Positions 9,251 to 19,447 of a stretch of DNA of 64,000 nucleotides are shown one piece after another. Made by a program: the position numbers and the translations under genes. Below the pieces are notes generated by a model. That model saw nothing but the letters and a program-made list of their open reading frames with translations, was not told the origin of the DNA and did not search any database. The stretch's first letter is position 1. Each line of letters starts with the position of its first letter. This stretch comes from Cecembia rubra (GTDB lineage Bacteria; Bacteroidota; Bacteroidia; Cytophagales; Cyclobacteriaceae), in contig NZ_PYGF01000002.1 in NCBI RefSeq assembly GCF_003014575.1, positions 353,850-417,849 of the forward strand, in the 5' to 3' direction.

Positions 9251-9536
9251 AGTGTCTAGGATAACCCTTATTTGAACTTAAACACTTAATTAGAGAAACT
9301 CTAAAAGTTAATTCAAGTTTAGCCATTCTAACCTTCTCGAAAAATACCTAACGTTAGGTATTTTTTTTGCCGTTTTATTGGAATAAGTCTATCAATTGTA
9401 TGAATAAAACAATTAATCCCGATTGAGGGTTTAAAAATGTTTTAATTATTAGATTAAGTCAAACTTAGTTTTAGCCATCTAAACTTTTTATGGGTTTTCA
9501 ATGGAAGTCATTTTGACTGATAATGAAATTTGTTGC
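9251..9536. other. Convergent intergenic region with a perfect 26-bp palindrome
   Basis: No gene is visible between the efflux terminator and the S9 peptidase stop. The region holds a perfect palindrome at 9340-9365 (half-site AAAAATACCTAAC) ending in a run of eight T. It is probably the terminator of the minus-strand peptidase, although an operator cannot be excluded. A short imperfect direct repeat sharing TTTAGCCAT occurs at 9318-9326 and 9470-9478; its meaning is unknown. Confidence 0.5.
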
Positions 9537-11702
9537 TCAATTAGTTGGATGGTTTACATATCTTTCAAAGAATTCTATGATTCTTGCCAAACGGTCTATC
9601 CTTCTATGAACAGCTCCAGTTCTAGATAATTCATGGCCTTCACCAGGGTAGCGTACATATTCTACAGGTTTACCTAGTATTTTAAGGCTTTTGTAAAGTA
9701 ATTCAGACTGTCTTACGCCAGTCCTCAAGTCCACATCTCCATGCTTGATCAATAAAGGGGTTTGGATATTTTGGACATAAGTCTGTGGGCTATTATAATC
9801 AAGTATCTCTTTTACACCCTCATCCCACGGGTAGCCAAAATGGTTGGGGACTAACCTCCAGGCATTGCCTTCACCTAAGAAAAAGGTTAGTTCATATACA
9901 CCTCTTTGTGCAAAAGCAGCCTTGAATCTATGGTCGTGCCCAACAATCCATGCGGTAAGGTACCCAGCATAAGAGCCACCAGTAAGAAATAATTGGTCTT
10001 TATCAATCCAGTCAAATTGATCGCCTGCAGCATCCAATGATCCTAGGACATCTGCGGCCGGCCCATCTCCCCAATTTCTATAATTCCCTTTTTGAAAAGC
10101 TTTGCCGTAACCGCCACTCCCCCTGGGATTAGCATAAACCACCCCATATCCTTTTGCAGCCATTATCTGAAATTCATGCCACATACTTGCTTCTCCTGGG
10201 CCCCACATCGCAGACGGTCCACCATGCATGTTTAAGATAGTTGGATATTTAACGCCTTCTTTTTTTTCGGCAGGTTCCATCACCCAATAATCTATTGTAA
10301 AGCCATCATTTGTATTCAATTGATGGGCACTTGGTCTGGAAAGTTTTTTTCCGGAGAGCCATCCTTCATTAAAATTGGTTACCTGAACTGGATTTCTGTT
10401 GTTCAGATCTGATACAAAAATTTCAGAAGGGTTTTCAATTTTTGTTAATGCATATACTAACTGCTTCCCTCTTACATCAAATCCATTTACTCCAACAGGT
10501 CCGGTAATAACAGCATCTATCTTTCCTGTAGTGATTTGAGCTTTCCAAAGGCTAAAACCTCCTTGATTTGCTCCTGAAAAAAGAATTTGCTGGCTGTCAT
10601 CTGCCCATTTTGGACTTGAAACAGACCTGTCCAAACTTTCTGTAATCCATTTGAAGCCACTTCCATCGGGTTTAATGATGCCAATCATAGCCATATTATA
10701 GGTTGGCTCTTCTATGTTTTGTCCTCCTAAAGCTATCCATTTACCATCCGGAGAGAAAACAGGATTTCCTACGCGGTGATTTTCCAAGGCGAAAAACACT
10801 TTTGCTGATTTGTTCTTTGGATTGATTTTCCAAATCTCCGTATGGTTCGTCAAGTCAGGATGATCGGTATTTTTGAGCGAAGAAGCCAAAATATAGGAAC
10901 CATCAGGAGACCAGGTTGCACCGAAATAACTTTGAAATCCATCTGTTATTCTTTCGGTATTCCCGCTTTCTAAATCCAGAATATTAAGATGGGAAAAGAA
11001 GAGGTCGGGACTCAGGTCGGTTTCTCCTAGGAAATTTAGCCTGTCTATTACCCTTGGATCATTTTTACTTGCATTTTTGGCAAGGAATGCCCTTAGTTCC
11101 TCAAGATTCCCGTCAGGGTTTGGTTGAATTTCTTCCTTGGCCAATCCCTCTTGGATCGCTTTATAATTTGGTTCATCTCCATAATTTCTTCCCGGTCTTT
11201 GTATTTCCCAATCAGGGCTTCCTTTTAAAGCCCACATAGGAATTGTGGTATTAAAAAGAATTTTTTTGCCATCTGGGGACCAAATTGGATTGGAAACATT
11301 GAATTTCTCAGAAGTTGCCATTTGGCTTTCTCCTCCATCAAGAGAAAGAATCCAAATTTGAAGTTTTCCATCTTTAGGTCTTACAAATGCAACTTTTTTT
11401 CCATCTGGGGACAGTTCAAAAGAGGATACGTTATACTCAGATGAAGTCAATGGTTTTCCAGGTTGTTTTCCATCTATTGAGGTCACCCAAAGTTGGGACT
11501 TATATTGATAATCATTTTCATTCTTCACATCGATGAAATTTTTTATAAAAAGGACTTCTTTTCCATTTGGTGCAATTGTATGGGAGGAAGTGCTAATTAT
11601 TTTGACAATGTCGCTGATGTTGATAAGATCTTCTCTTTGTGCCTTTAAAATTTGCGTACTTGCCAATAAAAGAATCAGCAATAATTTTAATTTCCGGTTC
11701 AT
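9537..11702 (-). CDS. S9 family serine peptidase (acylaminoacyl/dipeptidyl-peptidase type)
   Basis: A 721-residue exported prolyl-oligopeptidase-family enzyme. A signal peptide (MNRKLKLLLILLLASTQILKAQ) is followed by a WD40/TolB-like beta-propeller (about 40-440, repeated SPDGKK motifs) and an alpha/beta-hydrolase domain (about 470-715). The nucleophile is Ser577 in GGSYAGY; the acid is Asp in HGDVD and the base is His in GEGHELS. Such enzymes clip short peptides in the periplasm. It is a single gene convergent with the efflux operon and divergent from the histidine kinase. Confidence 0.92.
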   Translation of the reverse strand: MNRKLKLLLILLLASTQILKAQREDLINISDIVKIISTSSHTIAPNGKEVLFIKNFIDVKNENDYQYKSQLWVTSIDGKQPGKPLTSSEYNVSSFELSPDGKKVAFVRPKDGKLQIWILSLDGGESQMATSEKFNVSNPIWSPDGKKILFNTTIPMWALKGSPDWEIQRPGRNYGDEPNYKAIQEGLAKEEIQPNPDGNLEELRAFLAKNASKNDPRVIDRLNFLGETDLSPDLFFSHLNILDLESGNTERITDGFQSYFGATWSPDGSYILASSLKNTDHPDLTNHTEIWKINPKNKSAKVFFALENHRVGNPVFSPDGKWIALGGQNIEEPTYNMAMIGIIKPDGSGFKWITESLDRSVSSPKWADDSQQILFSGANQGGFSLWKAQITTGKIDAVITGPVGVNGFDVRGKQLVYALTKIENPSEIFVSDLNNRNPVQVTNFNEGWLSGKKLSRPSAHQLNTNDGFTIDYWVMEPAEKKEGVKYPTILNMHGGPSAMWGPGEASMWHEFQIMAAKGYGVVYANPRGSGGYGKAFQKGNYRNWGDGPAADVLGSLDAAGDQFDWIDKDQLFLTGGSYAGYLTAWIVGHDHRFKAAFAQRGVYELTFFLGEGNAWRLVPNHFGYPWDEGVKEILDYNSPQTYVQNIQTPLLIKHGDVDLRTGVRQSELLYKSLKILGKPVEYVRYPGEGHELSRTGAVHRRIDRLARIIEFFERYVNHPTN

Positions 11703-11818
11703 GGTTAATTTTTATTTTATGGTAAATGGAAGATTAATGATTAAGATTGTTAATTGTGCAAGAAGATTTTAAATTAAATCATTAAAATTGTAATCTACAT
11801 TTAATTTTACAGGACCAT

Positions 11819-14800
11819 ATGGCTTATTTTGAAAAATTGGATATTTCCATTTTCAGTTTTTTTGATGAAGTTACTGATCCAATGATGGTTTTTAGCGAAG
11901 ATCAGATTGTTTTTGTGAATAAATTCTGGCGGGAGAATTTTCAATATGATTTTCAAAAATGGCAAGAATTTGTAAATAATGGTGTTAGTCAAAATGAACT
12001 TTATAGATTTTTTCTGGCGGGGGAACAGCCAAAGACAGAGTTTTTGAGGACATTAAAGGATAACAGAGGATTTCACCCCCGATTCCAATGGACATTTATA
12101 AGTCTTGCCTCCAACAATGAACAGCGGTACTGCCTAGCAAAAGGGAAGCTCCATATTACTTTTGGAGATTTGTTGCAATATGAAAGTCAAGGGATTGAAA
12201 TAGCAGAACAGCAAGATCTTGGCTTTATCAAAACGATGTTAAGGAATAGCCACGATATGATGGCTATTGTGGATGGAAAGGGCGTATTTAAGTTTGTCAG
12301 TTCTTCAATTATTGATAAGCTGGGTTTCAAACCAGAGGTAATAATAGGGAGGTCAATACATGATTTTGTGGAACTGGGAGCCATTGAATTAGTAGATGGA
12401 AGCTTTGAAGAACTCAATAGAAAGGGAAGGGAGATTAGGTTGGATTTTTGGGTCCATAAACCTGACGGAACAAGGGTTTTTCTGGAATCTTTTGGGAAGA
12501 ACCTATTGGATGAACCTACAGTGGAAGGAATACTTTTTAGTGTGAGGGATGTTACTGAATTTTATGAGGCAAAAAAATCTCTTCAAAAGCGCTATGATCT
12601 TGAAAATCTGATCAACAAAGTTTCTACTAAGTTTGTCAATGCTGACTTCCATCAGTTGGATCAGGTCTTTCAAGATTCCCTAAGGATGTTAGGTGAATTT
12701 GAGAGGGCAGATAGGGCCTATATTTTCCTTATCCATGAAGAGCTGAAGTCTATTGAATATGCTTATGAATGGACAGGTGTAAACGTGGAACCCCAAATAC
12801 AGGATATGAAATATATTCCTTTGTATGAGGATGCAGCTACCATGAAAACTCTTAGGAAGGGCGAAATCTTTATTGTATCTGATGTTGAATCCTTACCTGA
12901 TTCGTTTTCTTTTGAAAAGGAGGTTTACAAAATGCAGGGAATTAAATCAGTCCTTTTGATTCCTATTTTTTCTGAACATAAGTTAATTGGATTTTTTGGT
13001 TTAGATGCAGTCAAGGAAAAGAGGGACTGGGTTGAAAAGGACGAATATGTGCTAAGGCAATTAGGAGATATTTATGCTGGAAGCTTCATAAATAGGGCCA
13101 TCAAAAAGAGCTTGGACAGGAATGAGAAGTTGTTAGAGTCAACTGAAATATTGGCAAAATCAGGTTCTTGGAGGTACAGTTCTACCAAAAACAGACTGCA
13201 TATTTCAAAAGGATTCAATAAAATTTTTGAAATCCCTGAAGGAATAACATCTGTTAATTTGTCTGAATTATTTCCTAAAATCCTAAAAGTTTCGAGGAAA
13301 AATTTCATCAGAGATGTAAAGAAAGCAGTTTTAGAGCTTAAAAGTTCTTCAGGAGAGTTGTCCATCAAGTCTTTAGAGGGGAAAGAAAAAATCCTATCTT
13401 ATAGTATTGTCGTGAATCAAGGTGATGGTAACAAAGCTACGGAGATTTATGGCTATTGCACTGACATAACCCATAAGAGGGATGCTGAAAAATTTTTAAA
13501 GCTTCAGTCCCAGATTTTGGCTCAAGTTGATGATCCGATTTTTGTTACAGACATCAATTGGAATGTAATTTACCTCAACAAAGCAGCCAAGGCAGAATGT
13601 AGCCTTTTTCATAATTCAGATTTTCAAGGTACGCTTTTCGATTTATTTGATTTCCTTTCTGAGGATGTCAATGAAATCAAAATGGCTATTATGGATTTAA
13701 AAAATGATAAAGTTTTTAGGCGGGACCTTAACCTTAAATCCATCAATGGTTCTGTGCAACCCTATGACCTTTCCGTCCAGGCATTTTTAAATGACGAGCA
13801 GGAGAAATTAGGCTATTCATTTGTAATCAGGAATCTCTCAATTTTACAGAAGCAGGAAGCCCTTGCCAAAAGAGCAAAAATAGTGGTAGAAAATAGTCCT
13901 GCTGTGTTATTCACTGTGGATCCGAATGAAAATTTTAGGATCCTGTACATTTCGGATAATATTAAGCAATTCGGTTATGTTGCCGAGGATTTGATTTCTA
14001 AAGGTACCAGCATCCTTGATATCATTCATCCAGATGATGTGGAGGAGCTTTTGGATTTTCATTTGCAGGAACAACATGAAAGGGGAATTCCTGCATATTC
14101 AGGGGAATATAGAATCAAAAAATCAACAGGGGAATACCGCTGGGTAGAAGATAAATCAAGAGAACTGTTAGATCAAGATGGAAGGGTGGTTTTACATGAG
14201 GGGATACTTCAGGATATCACAGAGCAGAAAAAAAACAGGGAAGAGATTATCCGAAGTCAGGAAAGGTATCGTGTGCTGGCTTCTAATATTCCTTATATAA
14301 GTGTATTCCTTATTGATAAGGATTTAAAATATATTGTAGCCCAAGGTTCTACGATGAGAAATTGGGGAATGAAGCCTTCTGATTTCGAAGGAAAGACCCT
14401 GTCCCAAGTGCACAAGAATAACTTAAGTCAAATTGAGCCTGCTGTTAAAACTGCCCTGCTAGAAAAAAGGGATGTAAATAAGATTCTTATTTTTAGGAAA
14501 AGGGTTTATGAAATGACCATTAAACCCATCATGCATGAAGGTGAGGTGGAATATGCCTTGGGTATACTTAGGGATATCAATGAAGAATACAATGCAAAAG
14601 AAAATCTTCAAAAAAGTGAAGAAAAGTACAGGAGATTAGTTGAAGAGTCCACGGAAATTATTTTTTCAATGGAACCGGACTTTACTTTGACCTATGTGTC
14701 TCCCAACATTAAGCAATTTATGGGATATGAGCCAAATGAGGTGATTAACCTGAAGTTAACTGAATTTTTGCATGAGGATAATATCTATGAGTTAAAGGAG

Positions 14801-16144
14801 TTAATAGGGGATCCTGTAAAATTCTTAAAGGAGAATCAATACCTCGAATTCAAACTTAGGAGCAAGGACGGGGAATATAGGATATTTAGCTCTAATGGTA
14901 AACTGATTGCAACGGAAGACGGAAGGGTTTTCTACAATGGTATTGCGCGAGATATCACACAATTAAAAGAAGCCCAAAGAGAGATGCTTTTGGCGAAGGA
15001 GAAAGCAGAACAGGCATCCAAGGTGAAATCCCAGTTTTTGTCCATAATGAGCCATGAAATCAGGACACCAATGAATGCAGTTATTGGGATGGCCCATTTA
15101 CTTATAGAGGATAACCCTAGGCCTGATCAGCTAGAAAACCTTAAAACACTCCAGTTTTCTGCTGAAAATTTATTGGGGTTGATCAACGATATTCTGGATT
15201 TTACCAAGATAGATTCAGGCAAGGTGGAGCTTGAGAAACTGGAATTTGAGTTAAAGAATGTCATTAACAGGATCATCCATTCCTATACTTACCAGGCAAG
15301 GGAAAAAGCACTTGATATACAATTCGAATATGATGGGGAAATTCCTCCCAAATTGATAGGAGATCCGGTGAGGTTAGGCCAGGTAGTCAATAACTTAATT
15401 TCCAATGCGGTTAAATTTACCCAACAAGGTTTTATAAGGATTGTACTAAAAAGAGTAGACGAAGATTCTGAAGATATTAAAGTTCAGTTTGATTTCGAAG
15501 ACACTGGAATTGGAATCCCAGAGGAAAAAATGGCCACAGTTTTTGAGGCATTTACCCAAGCAAGTGCAGAAACAACCCGTAAATATGGGGGAACTGGTCT
15601 AGGATTAGCAATAGTAAAACGATTGGTAAATTTGTTTGGTGGAGATATTTTAATAAAACAAAGACCTGGAGGAGGTACTGTTTTCTCATTTACTATTAAA
15701 TTCCAAAAAGTAAAAGCATCATCTGAACATCATTTCAGAAGAGTAGCTTCTTACAATAGGAATTTAGCTTCAGCAAAAATACTTGTGGCAGAGGATAACT
15801 TGGTCAACCAAATCATGATCAATAAATTTTTGACCAAGTGGGGTGTTGGAGAAATTGTAATTGCTGAAAATGGGCAAATGGCCATTCAAGAATTTGATCT
15901 TCACGATTTTAATCTCATTCTTTTAGACCTTCAAATGCCTGAAATGGATGGATTTGAGGTAGCGTCATACATAAGAAGGCATCCTGATATCCAAAAAAGA
16001 AGTGTTCCCATAATAGCCCTGACAGCATCCTCATTAATTGATGTTAAGATGCAATTGGAAGAAGTTGGAATGGATGATTTTATTCCCAAACCTTTCAATC
16101 CAGATAACCTTTATTCAAAAATAATCCGGTTTTTAAAGATTTAA
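11819..16144 (+). CDS. Hybrid sensor histidine kinase with multiple PAS and a GAF domain
   Basis: A 1441-residue cytosolic signalling protein with no signal peptide or transmembrane helix. Approximate domain order: N-terminal PAS-like region, PAS (133-250), GAF (261-424), PAS-like (430-550), PAS (565-677), PAS_3 (687-802), PAS (814-924), PAS (937-1050), HisKA with the phospho-acceptor in SHEIRTPMNAVIGM (His near 1078), HATPase_c (1174-1295; N box LISNAVKF, G boxes DTGIGI and GGTGLGLAI), and a receiver domain (1319-1441) with Asp near 1370 in LLDLQMPEMDG. A soluble kinase with this many PAS domains suggests redox, light or ligand sensing. No response regulator or HPt gene is adjacent. Confidence 0.93.
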   Translation: MAYFEKLDISIFSFFDEVTDPMMVFSEDQIVFVNKFWRENFQYDFQKWQEFVNNGVSQNELYRFFLAGEQPKTEFLRTLKDNRGFHPRFQWTFISLASNNEQRYCLAKGKLHITFGDLLQYESQGIEIAEQQDLGFIKTMLRNSHDMMAIVDGKGVFKFVSSSIIDKLGFKPEVIIGRSIHDFVELGAIELVDGSFEELNRKGREIRLDFWVHKPDGTRVFLESFGKNLLDEPTVEGILFSVRDVTEFYEAKKSLQKRYDLENLINKVSTKFVNADFHQLDQVFQDSLRMLGEFERADRAYIFLIHEELKSIEYAYEWTGVNVEPQIQDMKYIPLYEDAATMKTLRKGEIFIVSDVESLPDSFSFEKEVYKMQGIKSVLLIPIFSEHKLIGFFGLDAVKEKRDWVEKDEYVLRQLGDIYAGSFINRAIKKSLDRNEKLLESTEILAKSGSWRYSSTKNRLHISKGFNKIFEIPEGITSVNLSELFPKILKVSRKNFIRDVKKAVLELKSSSGELSIKSLEGKEKILSYSIVVNQGDGNKATEIYGYCTDITHKRDAEKFLKLQSQILAQVDDPIFVTDINWNVIYLNKAAKAECSLFHNSDFQGTLFDLFDFLSEDVNEIKMAIMDLKNDKVFRRDLNLKSINGSVQPYDLSVQAFLNDEQEKLGYSFVIRNLSILQKQEALAKRAKIVVENSPAVLFTVDPNENFRILYISDNIKQFGYVAEDLISKGTSILDIIHPDDVEELLDFHLQEQHERGIPAYSGEYRIKKSTGEYRWVEDKSRELLDQDGRVVLHEGILQDITEQKKNREEIIRSQERYRVLASNIPYISVFLIDKDLKYIVAQGSTMRNWGMKPSDFEGKTLSQVHKNNLSQIEPAVKTALLEKRDVNKILIFRKRVYEMTIKPIMHEGEVEYALGILRDINEEYNAKENLQKSEEKYRRLVEESTEIIFSMEPDFTLTYVSPNIKQFMGYEPNEVINLKLTEFLHEDNIYELKELIGDPVKFLKENQYLEFKLRSKDGEYRIFSSNGKLIATEDGRVFYNGIARDITQLKEAQREMLLAKEKAEQASKVKSQFLSIMSHEIRTPMNAVIGMAHLLIEDNPRPDQLENLKTLQFSAENLLGLINDILDFTKIDSGKVELEKLEFELKNVINRIIHSYTYQAREKALDIQFEYDGEIPPKLIGDPVRLGQVVNNLISNAVKFTQQGFIRIVLKRVDEDSEDIKVQFDFEDTGIGIPEEKMATVFEAFTQASAETTRKYGGTGLGLAIVKRLVNLFGGDILIKQRPGGGTVFSFTIKFQKVKASSEHHFRRVASYNRNLASAKILVAEDNLVNQIMINKFLTKWGVGEIVIAENGQMAIQEFDLHDFNLILLDLQMPEMDGFEVASYIRRHPDIQKRSVPIIALTASSLIDVKMQLEEVGMDDFIPKPFNPDNLYSKIIRFLKI

Positions 16145-16206
16145 ATTTTGTATATCCTGCTTTACTTTTGGAGATTGGTTTTATTTTTGGAAAGTAATTC
16201 CGTTGT

Positions 16207-17514
16207 ATGAGATTATTAATAACCGGTCTTCTCCTTTTTGCCATTTTTCCATTTGTCTATGGACAGGAGACACCATCCAGCAGGTCAACCATGTATTTTG
16301 CATTGGGCAGAACAGGCACCAACTTGAGGGAGTTTAATCAAATGCTTGAAAACAAAGGTCTTAGCCCAATGAGGAAAGGTTATACCAATTTCAATTTTGG
16401 ATATCAGGCTAGGTACAATGATTTCATTCTAGGTTTGGAATTATTTCAAAATCCCGGGCCTAAATCAATTTTCAACGGATATGAAATTGACTACAGAACA
16501 ACTAGATTTAATGTAAACATAGGTTTTTCATTTACAGAAGAAGGTCCATTTCAATTGATCCATTATATGTCTGTAGGATCTGGCTTTCTCAATTTTCAAA
16601 TGCTAAAGGATAATGAAGCAAGTGATCTTGATGATTTTTTACAAAATCCAGCACACGGATTTATCCTTAGAGATGGGAATATTCATAAAAGCTCTCTTAA
16701 CCTTTCCGGATTTTTGACGGAAATCGGGTTTCAATTGAGTTATGACCTGCCTATTCCTGGAAGAGATGAAGCTTTGGCTTTGATGGCCAGATTTGGTTAT
16801 TCCTTTAGTCCATTTGAAAACTCCTGGAATCTCAATGGAATCAGTTTTAACAGTACTCAGGCTGGTGCATTTCTAAGATTAGGTGCGGGAATTACCCTAC
16901 CAGATTACAAATATTTTTATAAGGATGCTTCATTGGGTGCTCATATATTTTATGGTCTCAATTTTACAAGTCCTGATTTATTTAATGAACATTTGGTAGA
17001 GAATGGGCTGCAGCCATTTACAGGAAGGCCTAACAATTGGGGGGTTAAAATATTGGGCTATAGCAAGCAGATGATGTATGGAATGGACTTTTTTAACCTA
17101 GGTTTAGGAGGAAAAGCCAATGCCACTCAAAGCCATAGTCTGAATAGTGTAAGAGTTTATGCCAATGGGGGATTGAAATTTTTGGATTTAAGAAATCTGG
17201 AAATGGGAGCATTGGCAGGACTTGGTTTTGGAAATTTAAGGTACACTATTACTTCTGACCTAAGGCCTGACTTCCCAAGACTATTTGAAGAACCGGATCA
17301 TGATGGATATTTGGCTGCATATGGGGCCATGGCTAAGCCAGAAGTATTTATCACATATGGAGTTCCATTATCCCAAAGAAAGTTTCTTGACCTGATATTT
17401 GGTGTCCATGCTGGTTATGAGTTGCCTCTAAGTCAATATAAATTAGCAGACTTGGCAATGTTCAAGTACATGGCCAACCCCTATTTGCAATTAAGTATTG
17501 GTGTTAGGCCATAA
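16207..17514 (+). CDS. Outer-membrane beta-barrel-like protein, function unknown
   Basis: A 435-residue exported protein (signal peptide MRLLITGLLLFAIFPFVYG). The mature part has alternating hydrophobic/polar strands rich in Gly, Tyr and Phe (YQARYNDFILGLELF, FGYSFSPFENSWNL) and ends in a strand QLSIGVRP, all suggesting an outer-membrane barrel. Segments at about 28-55 and 275-300 are similar (an N-L-x-E-F/H-L-x-E-N-G-L pattern), hinting at an internal duplication of two half-barrels. It lies 62 nt after the hybrid kinase and ends 3 nt from the convergent RidA gene. No named family is recognised. Confidence 0.7.
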   Translation: MRLLITGLLLFAIFPFVYGQETPSSRSTMYFALGRTGTNLREFNQMLENKGLSPMRKGYTNFNFGYQARYNDFILGLELFQNPGPKSIFNGYEIDYRTTRFNVNIGFSFTEEGPFQLIHYMSVGSGFLNFQMLKDNEASDLDDFLQNPAHGFILRDGNIHKSSLNLSGFLTEIGFQLSYDLPIPGRDEALALMARFGYSFSPFENSWNLNGISFNSTQAGAFLRLGAGITLPDYKYFYKDASLGAHIFYGLNFTSPDLFNEHLVENGLQPFTGRPNNWGVKILGYSKQMMYGMDFFNLGLGGKANATQSHSLNSVRVYANGGLKFLDLRNLEMGALAGLGFGNLRYTITSDLRPDFPRLFEEPDHDGYLAAYGAMAKPEVFITYGVPLSQRKFLDLIFGVHAGYELPLSQYKLADLAMFKYMANPYLQLSIGVRP

Positions 17515-17517
17515 AGT

Positions 17518-18069
17518 TCAATCTTCAATTTCTACTATAAGCTCAATTTCAACTGCTATATCCATTGGCAAAGCGTTCATTCCTACTGCGGAACGGGCAT
17601 GCTTACCTTTTTCGCCAAACACTTCCACCATCAAATCCGAAAATCCATTGATGACCTGTGGATGTTGGGTAAAATCCGGTCCGCAATTTACCATGCCCAA
17701 AACTTTTACAATTCTTTTAACTTTATTTAGATCACCTAATTCTGCTTTTAGTACAGCCAATTGAGCAATGCCGACCAGCCTTGCAGCTTCTTTTCCTTCC
17801 TCAATGCTCAAATCTTGCCCTACTTTGCCTGTCACGTAATTTCCATCTGGAAGATTTGGGCCTTTTCCTGCCAAGAATAGCAAGTTCCCAGTTCTAACGG
17901 CATTGACATAATTGGCTACAGGTTGACTGGCTTCAGGGAGATTTATTCCTAAATTGCCGAGTTTTTCTTCTGCATCCCAAGTAGGCTTATGGGAAGTTGA
18001 ATCGGATTCCTGATTGGATGAACAGGAGGTGATTACAGGAATTAACAAGATTAGTAAAAGCTTTTTCAT
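17518..18069 (-). CDS. RidA/YjgF-family lipoprotein
   Basis: A 183-residue protein from ATG 18069; an upstream in-frame ATG at 18093 would place eight residues before the lipoprotein signal. Residues 1-14 form an SPII signal (MKKLLLILLIPVITSC), so the protein is probably anchored in the periplasm or outer membrane. The RidA fold spans about 50-183, with the conserved arginine in HARSAVG and a C-terminal LPMDIAVEIELIV matching the family's LPxxxxVEIE. RidA proteins hydrolyse reactive imines and enamines and normally occur as cytosolic ~130-residue trimers, so the lipoprotein signal is unusual. Confidence 0.85.
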   Translation of the reverse strand: MKKLLLILLIPVITSCSSNQESDSTSHKPTWDAEEKLGNLGINLPEASQPVANYVNAVRTGNLLFLAGKGPNLPDGNYVTGKVGQDLSIEEGKEAARLVGIAQLAVLKAELGDLNKVKRIVKVLGMVNCGPDFTQHPQVINGFSDLMVEVFGEKGKHARSAVGMNALPMDIAVEIELIVEIED

Positions 18070-18234
18070 AGAAGAATACATTGTGTAAAGCATTAAATTA
18101 ATTTTTGGGTTTAGAAATTCAAATAATTAGGTCAAATAATAGATAAATGGCAAACAATTGGCCCTTGTTTGTGTATTTTCCTCAATTTTTTTCAATAATT
18201 TTTAAATTGTTTAATGAAATTCAAGAATAGCACT

Positions 18235-18242
18235 TAACTTTG
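18235..18242 (+). promoter_or_regulatory. Bacteroidota -7 element of the methionine operon
   Basis: TAACTTTG is a perfect TAnnTTTG match. Transcription would begin about 7 nt downstream, almost exactly at the first base pair of the SAM aptamer (18249). The -33 element is weak; AATG at 18213-18216 has the better spacing. Confidence 0.5.
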
Positions 18243-18246
18243 GAAT

Positions 18247-18348
18247 TGCTTATCGAGAAAGACTGAGGGATGGGCCCTGAGACGTCTTAGCAACCTGAAA
18301 CAGCAAGGTGCTAATTCCCCTTCCGGAAATGCCGGAAAAAGATGAGCG
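18247..18348 (+). promoter_or_regulatory. SAM-I type riboswitch
   Basis: The conserved aptamer core is directly visible: TTATCGAGA, then CTGAGGGA, GGCCCTGAGACG, CTTAGCAACC and GGTGCTAATTCC. P1 pairs CTTATC (18249-18254) with GATGAG (18341-18346), and the P4 hairpin is TTCCGG (18321-18326) with CCGGAA (18332-18337). It senses S-adenosylmethionine and lies 56 nt before the methionine synthase start, so high SAM should lower expression of the operon. GATGA in the P1 3' strand can alternatively pair with TCATC at 18363-18367, a candidate expression platform. No T-tract terminator is evident, so control may be translational. Confidence 0.9.
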
Positions 18349-18403
18349 GAAGAATTTCTTTTTCATCCGGTTAGACTCGCATAAGCTTTTTAATTTCAGA
18401 TTT

Positions 18404-19447
18404 ATGAATAGAAGCGAGTTATTACTATCAATAGCCAAAAAGAGAATTCTGATATTGGATGGTGCCATGGGTACAATGATCCAGCGGTATAAGTTGGGAG
18501 AGGAGGATTTCAGAACTTCAGAATTAAAGCATCACCCCAAATCACTGAAAGGGAACAATGACCTGCTTTCATTATCCAGGCCGGATGTGATCAAAGCAAT
18601 TCATGCGGCTTATCTTGAAGCTGGAGCCGATATCATCGAAACCAATACTTTCAGTGGTACATCTATCGCTCAGGAGGATTATGGATTGCAACATTTGGCT
18701 TATCAGATCAATTTTCAATCAGCAAAAATAGCCAGAGAAGTTGCAGATGAGTTTACCAACAAATCTCCGGAAAAGCCTCGCTTTGTGGCAGGTGCTTTGG
18801 GGCCAACCAACAGGACAGCCTCTATATCTCCTGACGTAAACGACCCAGGTTACAGGGCCATAACTTTCGATCAATTATCTGAAGCTTACCAAGAACAAGT
18901 GAGGGGGCTATTAGATGGAGGTTCGGATATATTGTTGGTAGAAACAATTTTTGATACCCTTAATGCCAAAGCGGCATTGTTTGCAATACAAGAGGTTTAT
19001 GAGGAGCGATCATTGCCCTTGAATCCCGAGGAAGGCGGTGTACCGGTCATGGTATCAGGAACTATAACTGATGCATCCGGAAGGACACTTTCAGGCCAAA
19101 CTACCGAAGCATTTTTGATTTCTGTTTCTCATTTGCCTCTTTTCAGTATTGGTCTCAATTGTGCTTTAGGGGCAAAAGAATTAAGGCCTTATTTAAAAGT
19201 AATGGCAGATAATGCACCATTCTATGTGTCAGCTTATCCCAATGCAGGCCTTCCAAATGAATTTGGCCAGTATGATCAAGGTGCTAAAGAAATGGCTGAA
19301 CAGGTAGAGGAGTTTTTAAAGGAGGGGCATATCAATATTTTGGGAGGTTGCTGTGGGACTACCCCAGAGCACATTGCTGCATTAGCAAAATTGGTTGAAA
19401 AATATCAGCCAAGAAAAATTGAATTTGTCAACACAGAAGATGAGTAA
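18404..19447 (+). CDS. metH: Methionine synthase, homocysteine-binding subunit (split MetH, part 1)
   Basis: A 347-residue homocysteine S-methyltransferase domain. The start is ATG 18404; in-frame codons upstream would run through the riboswitch. The [16 protein letters not shown]-terminus is that of MetH. Zinc ligands are present in GLNCALG and GGCCGTT. Part 2 begins inside its last codons (ATG 19440, stop at 19445-19447), so the two are translationally coupled. Together they reach about 1247 residues, close to a full-length MetH, so the enzyme is split at the boundary between the homocysteine and folate domains rather than broken. The operon is under a SAM riboswitch. Confidence 0.92.
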   Translation: MNRSELLLSIAKKRILILDGAMGTMIQRYKLGEEDFRTSELKHHPKSLKGNNDLLSLSRPDVIKAIHAAYLEAGADIIETNTFSGTSIAQEDYGLQHLAYQINFQSAKIAREVADEFTNKSPEKPRFVAGALGPTNRTASISPDVNDPGYRAITFDQLSEAYQEQVRGLLDGGSDILLVETIFDTLNAKAALFAIQEVYEERSLPLNPEEGGVPVMVSGTITDASGRTLSGQTTEAFLISVSHLPLFSIGLNCALGAKELRPYLKVMADNAPFYVSAYPNAGLPNEFGQYDQGAKEMAEQVEEFLKEGHINILGGCCGTTPEHIAALAKLVEKYQPRKIEFVNTEDE

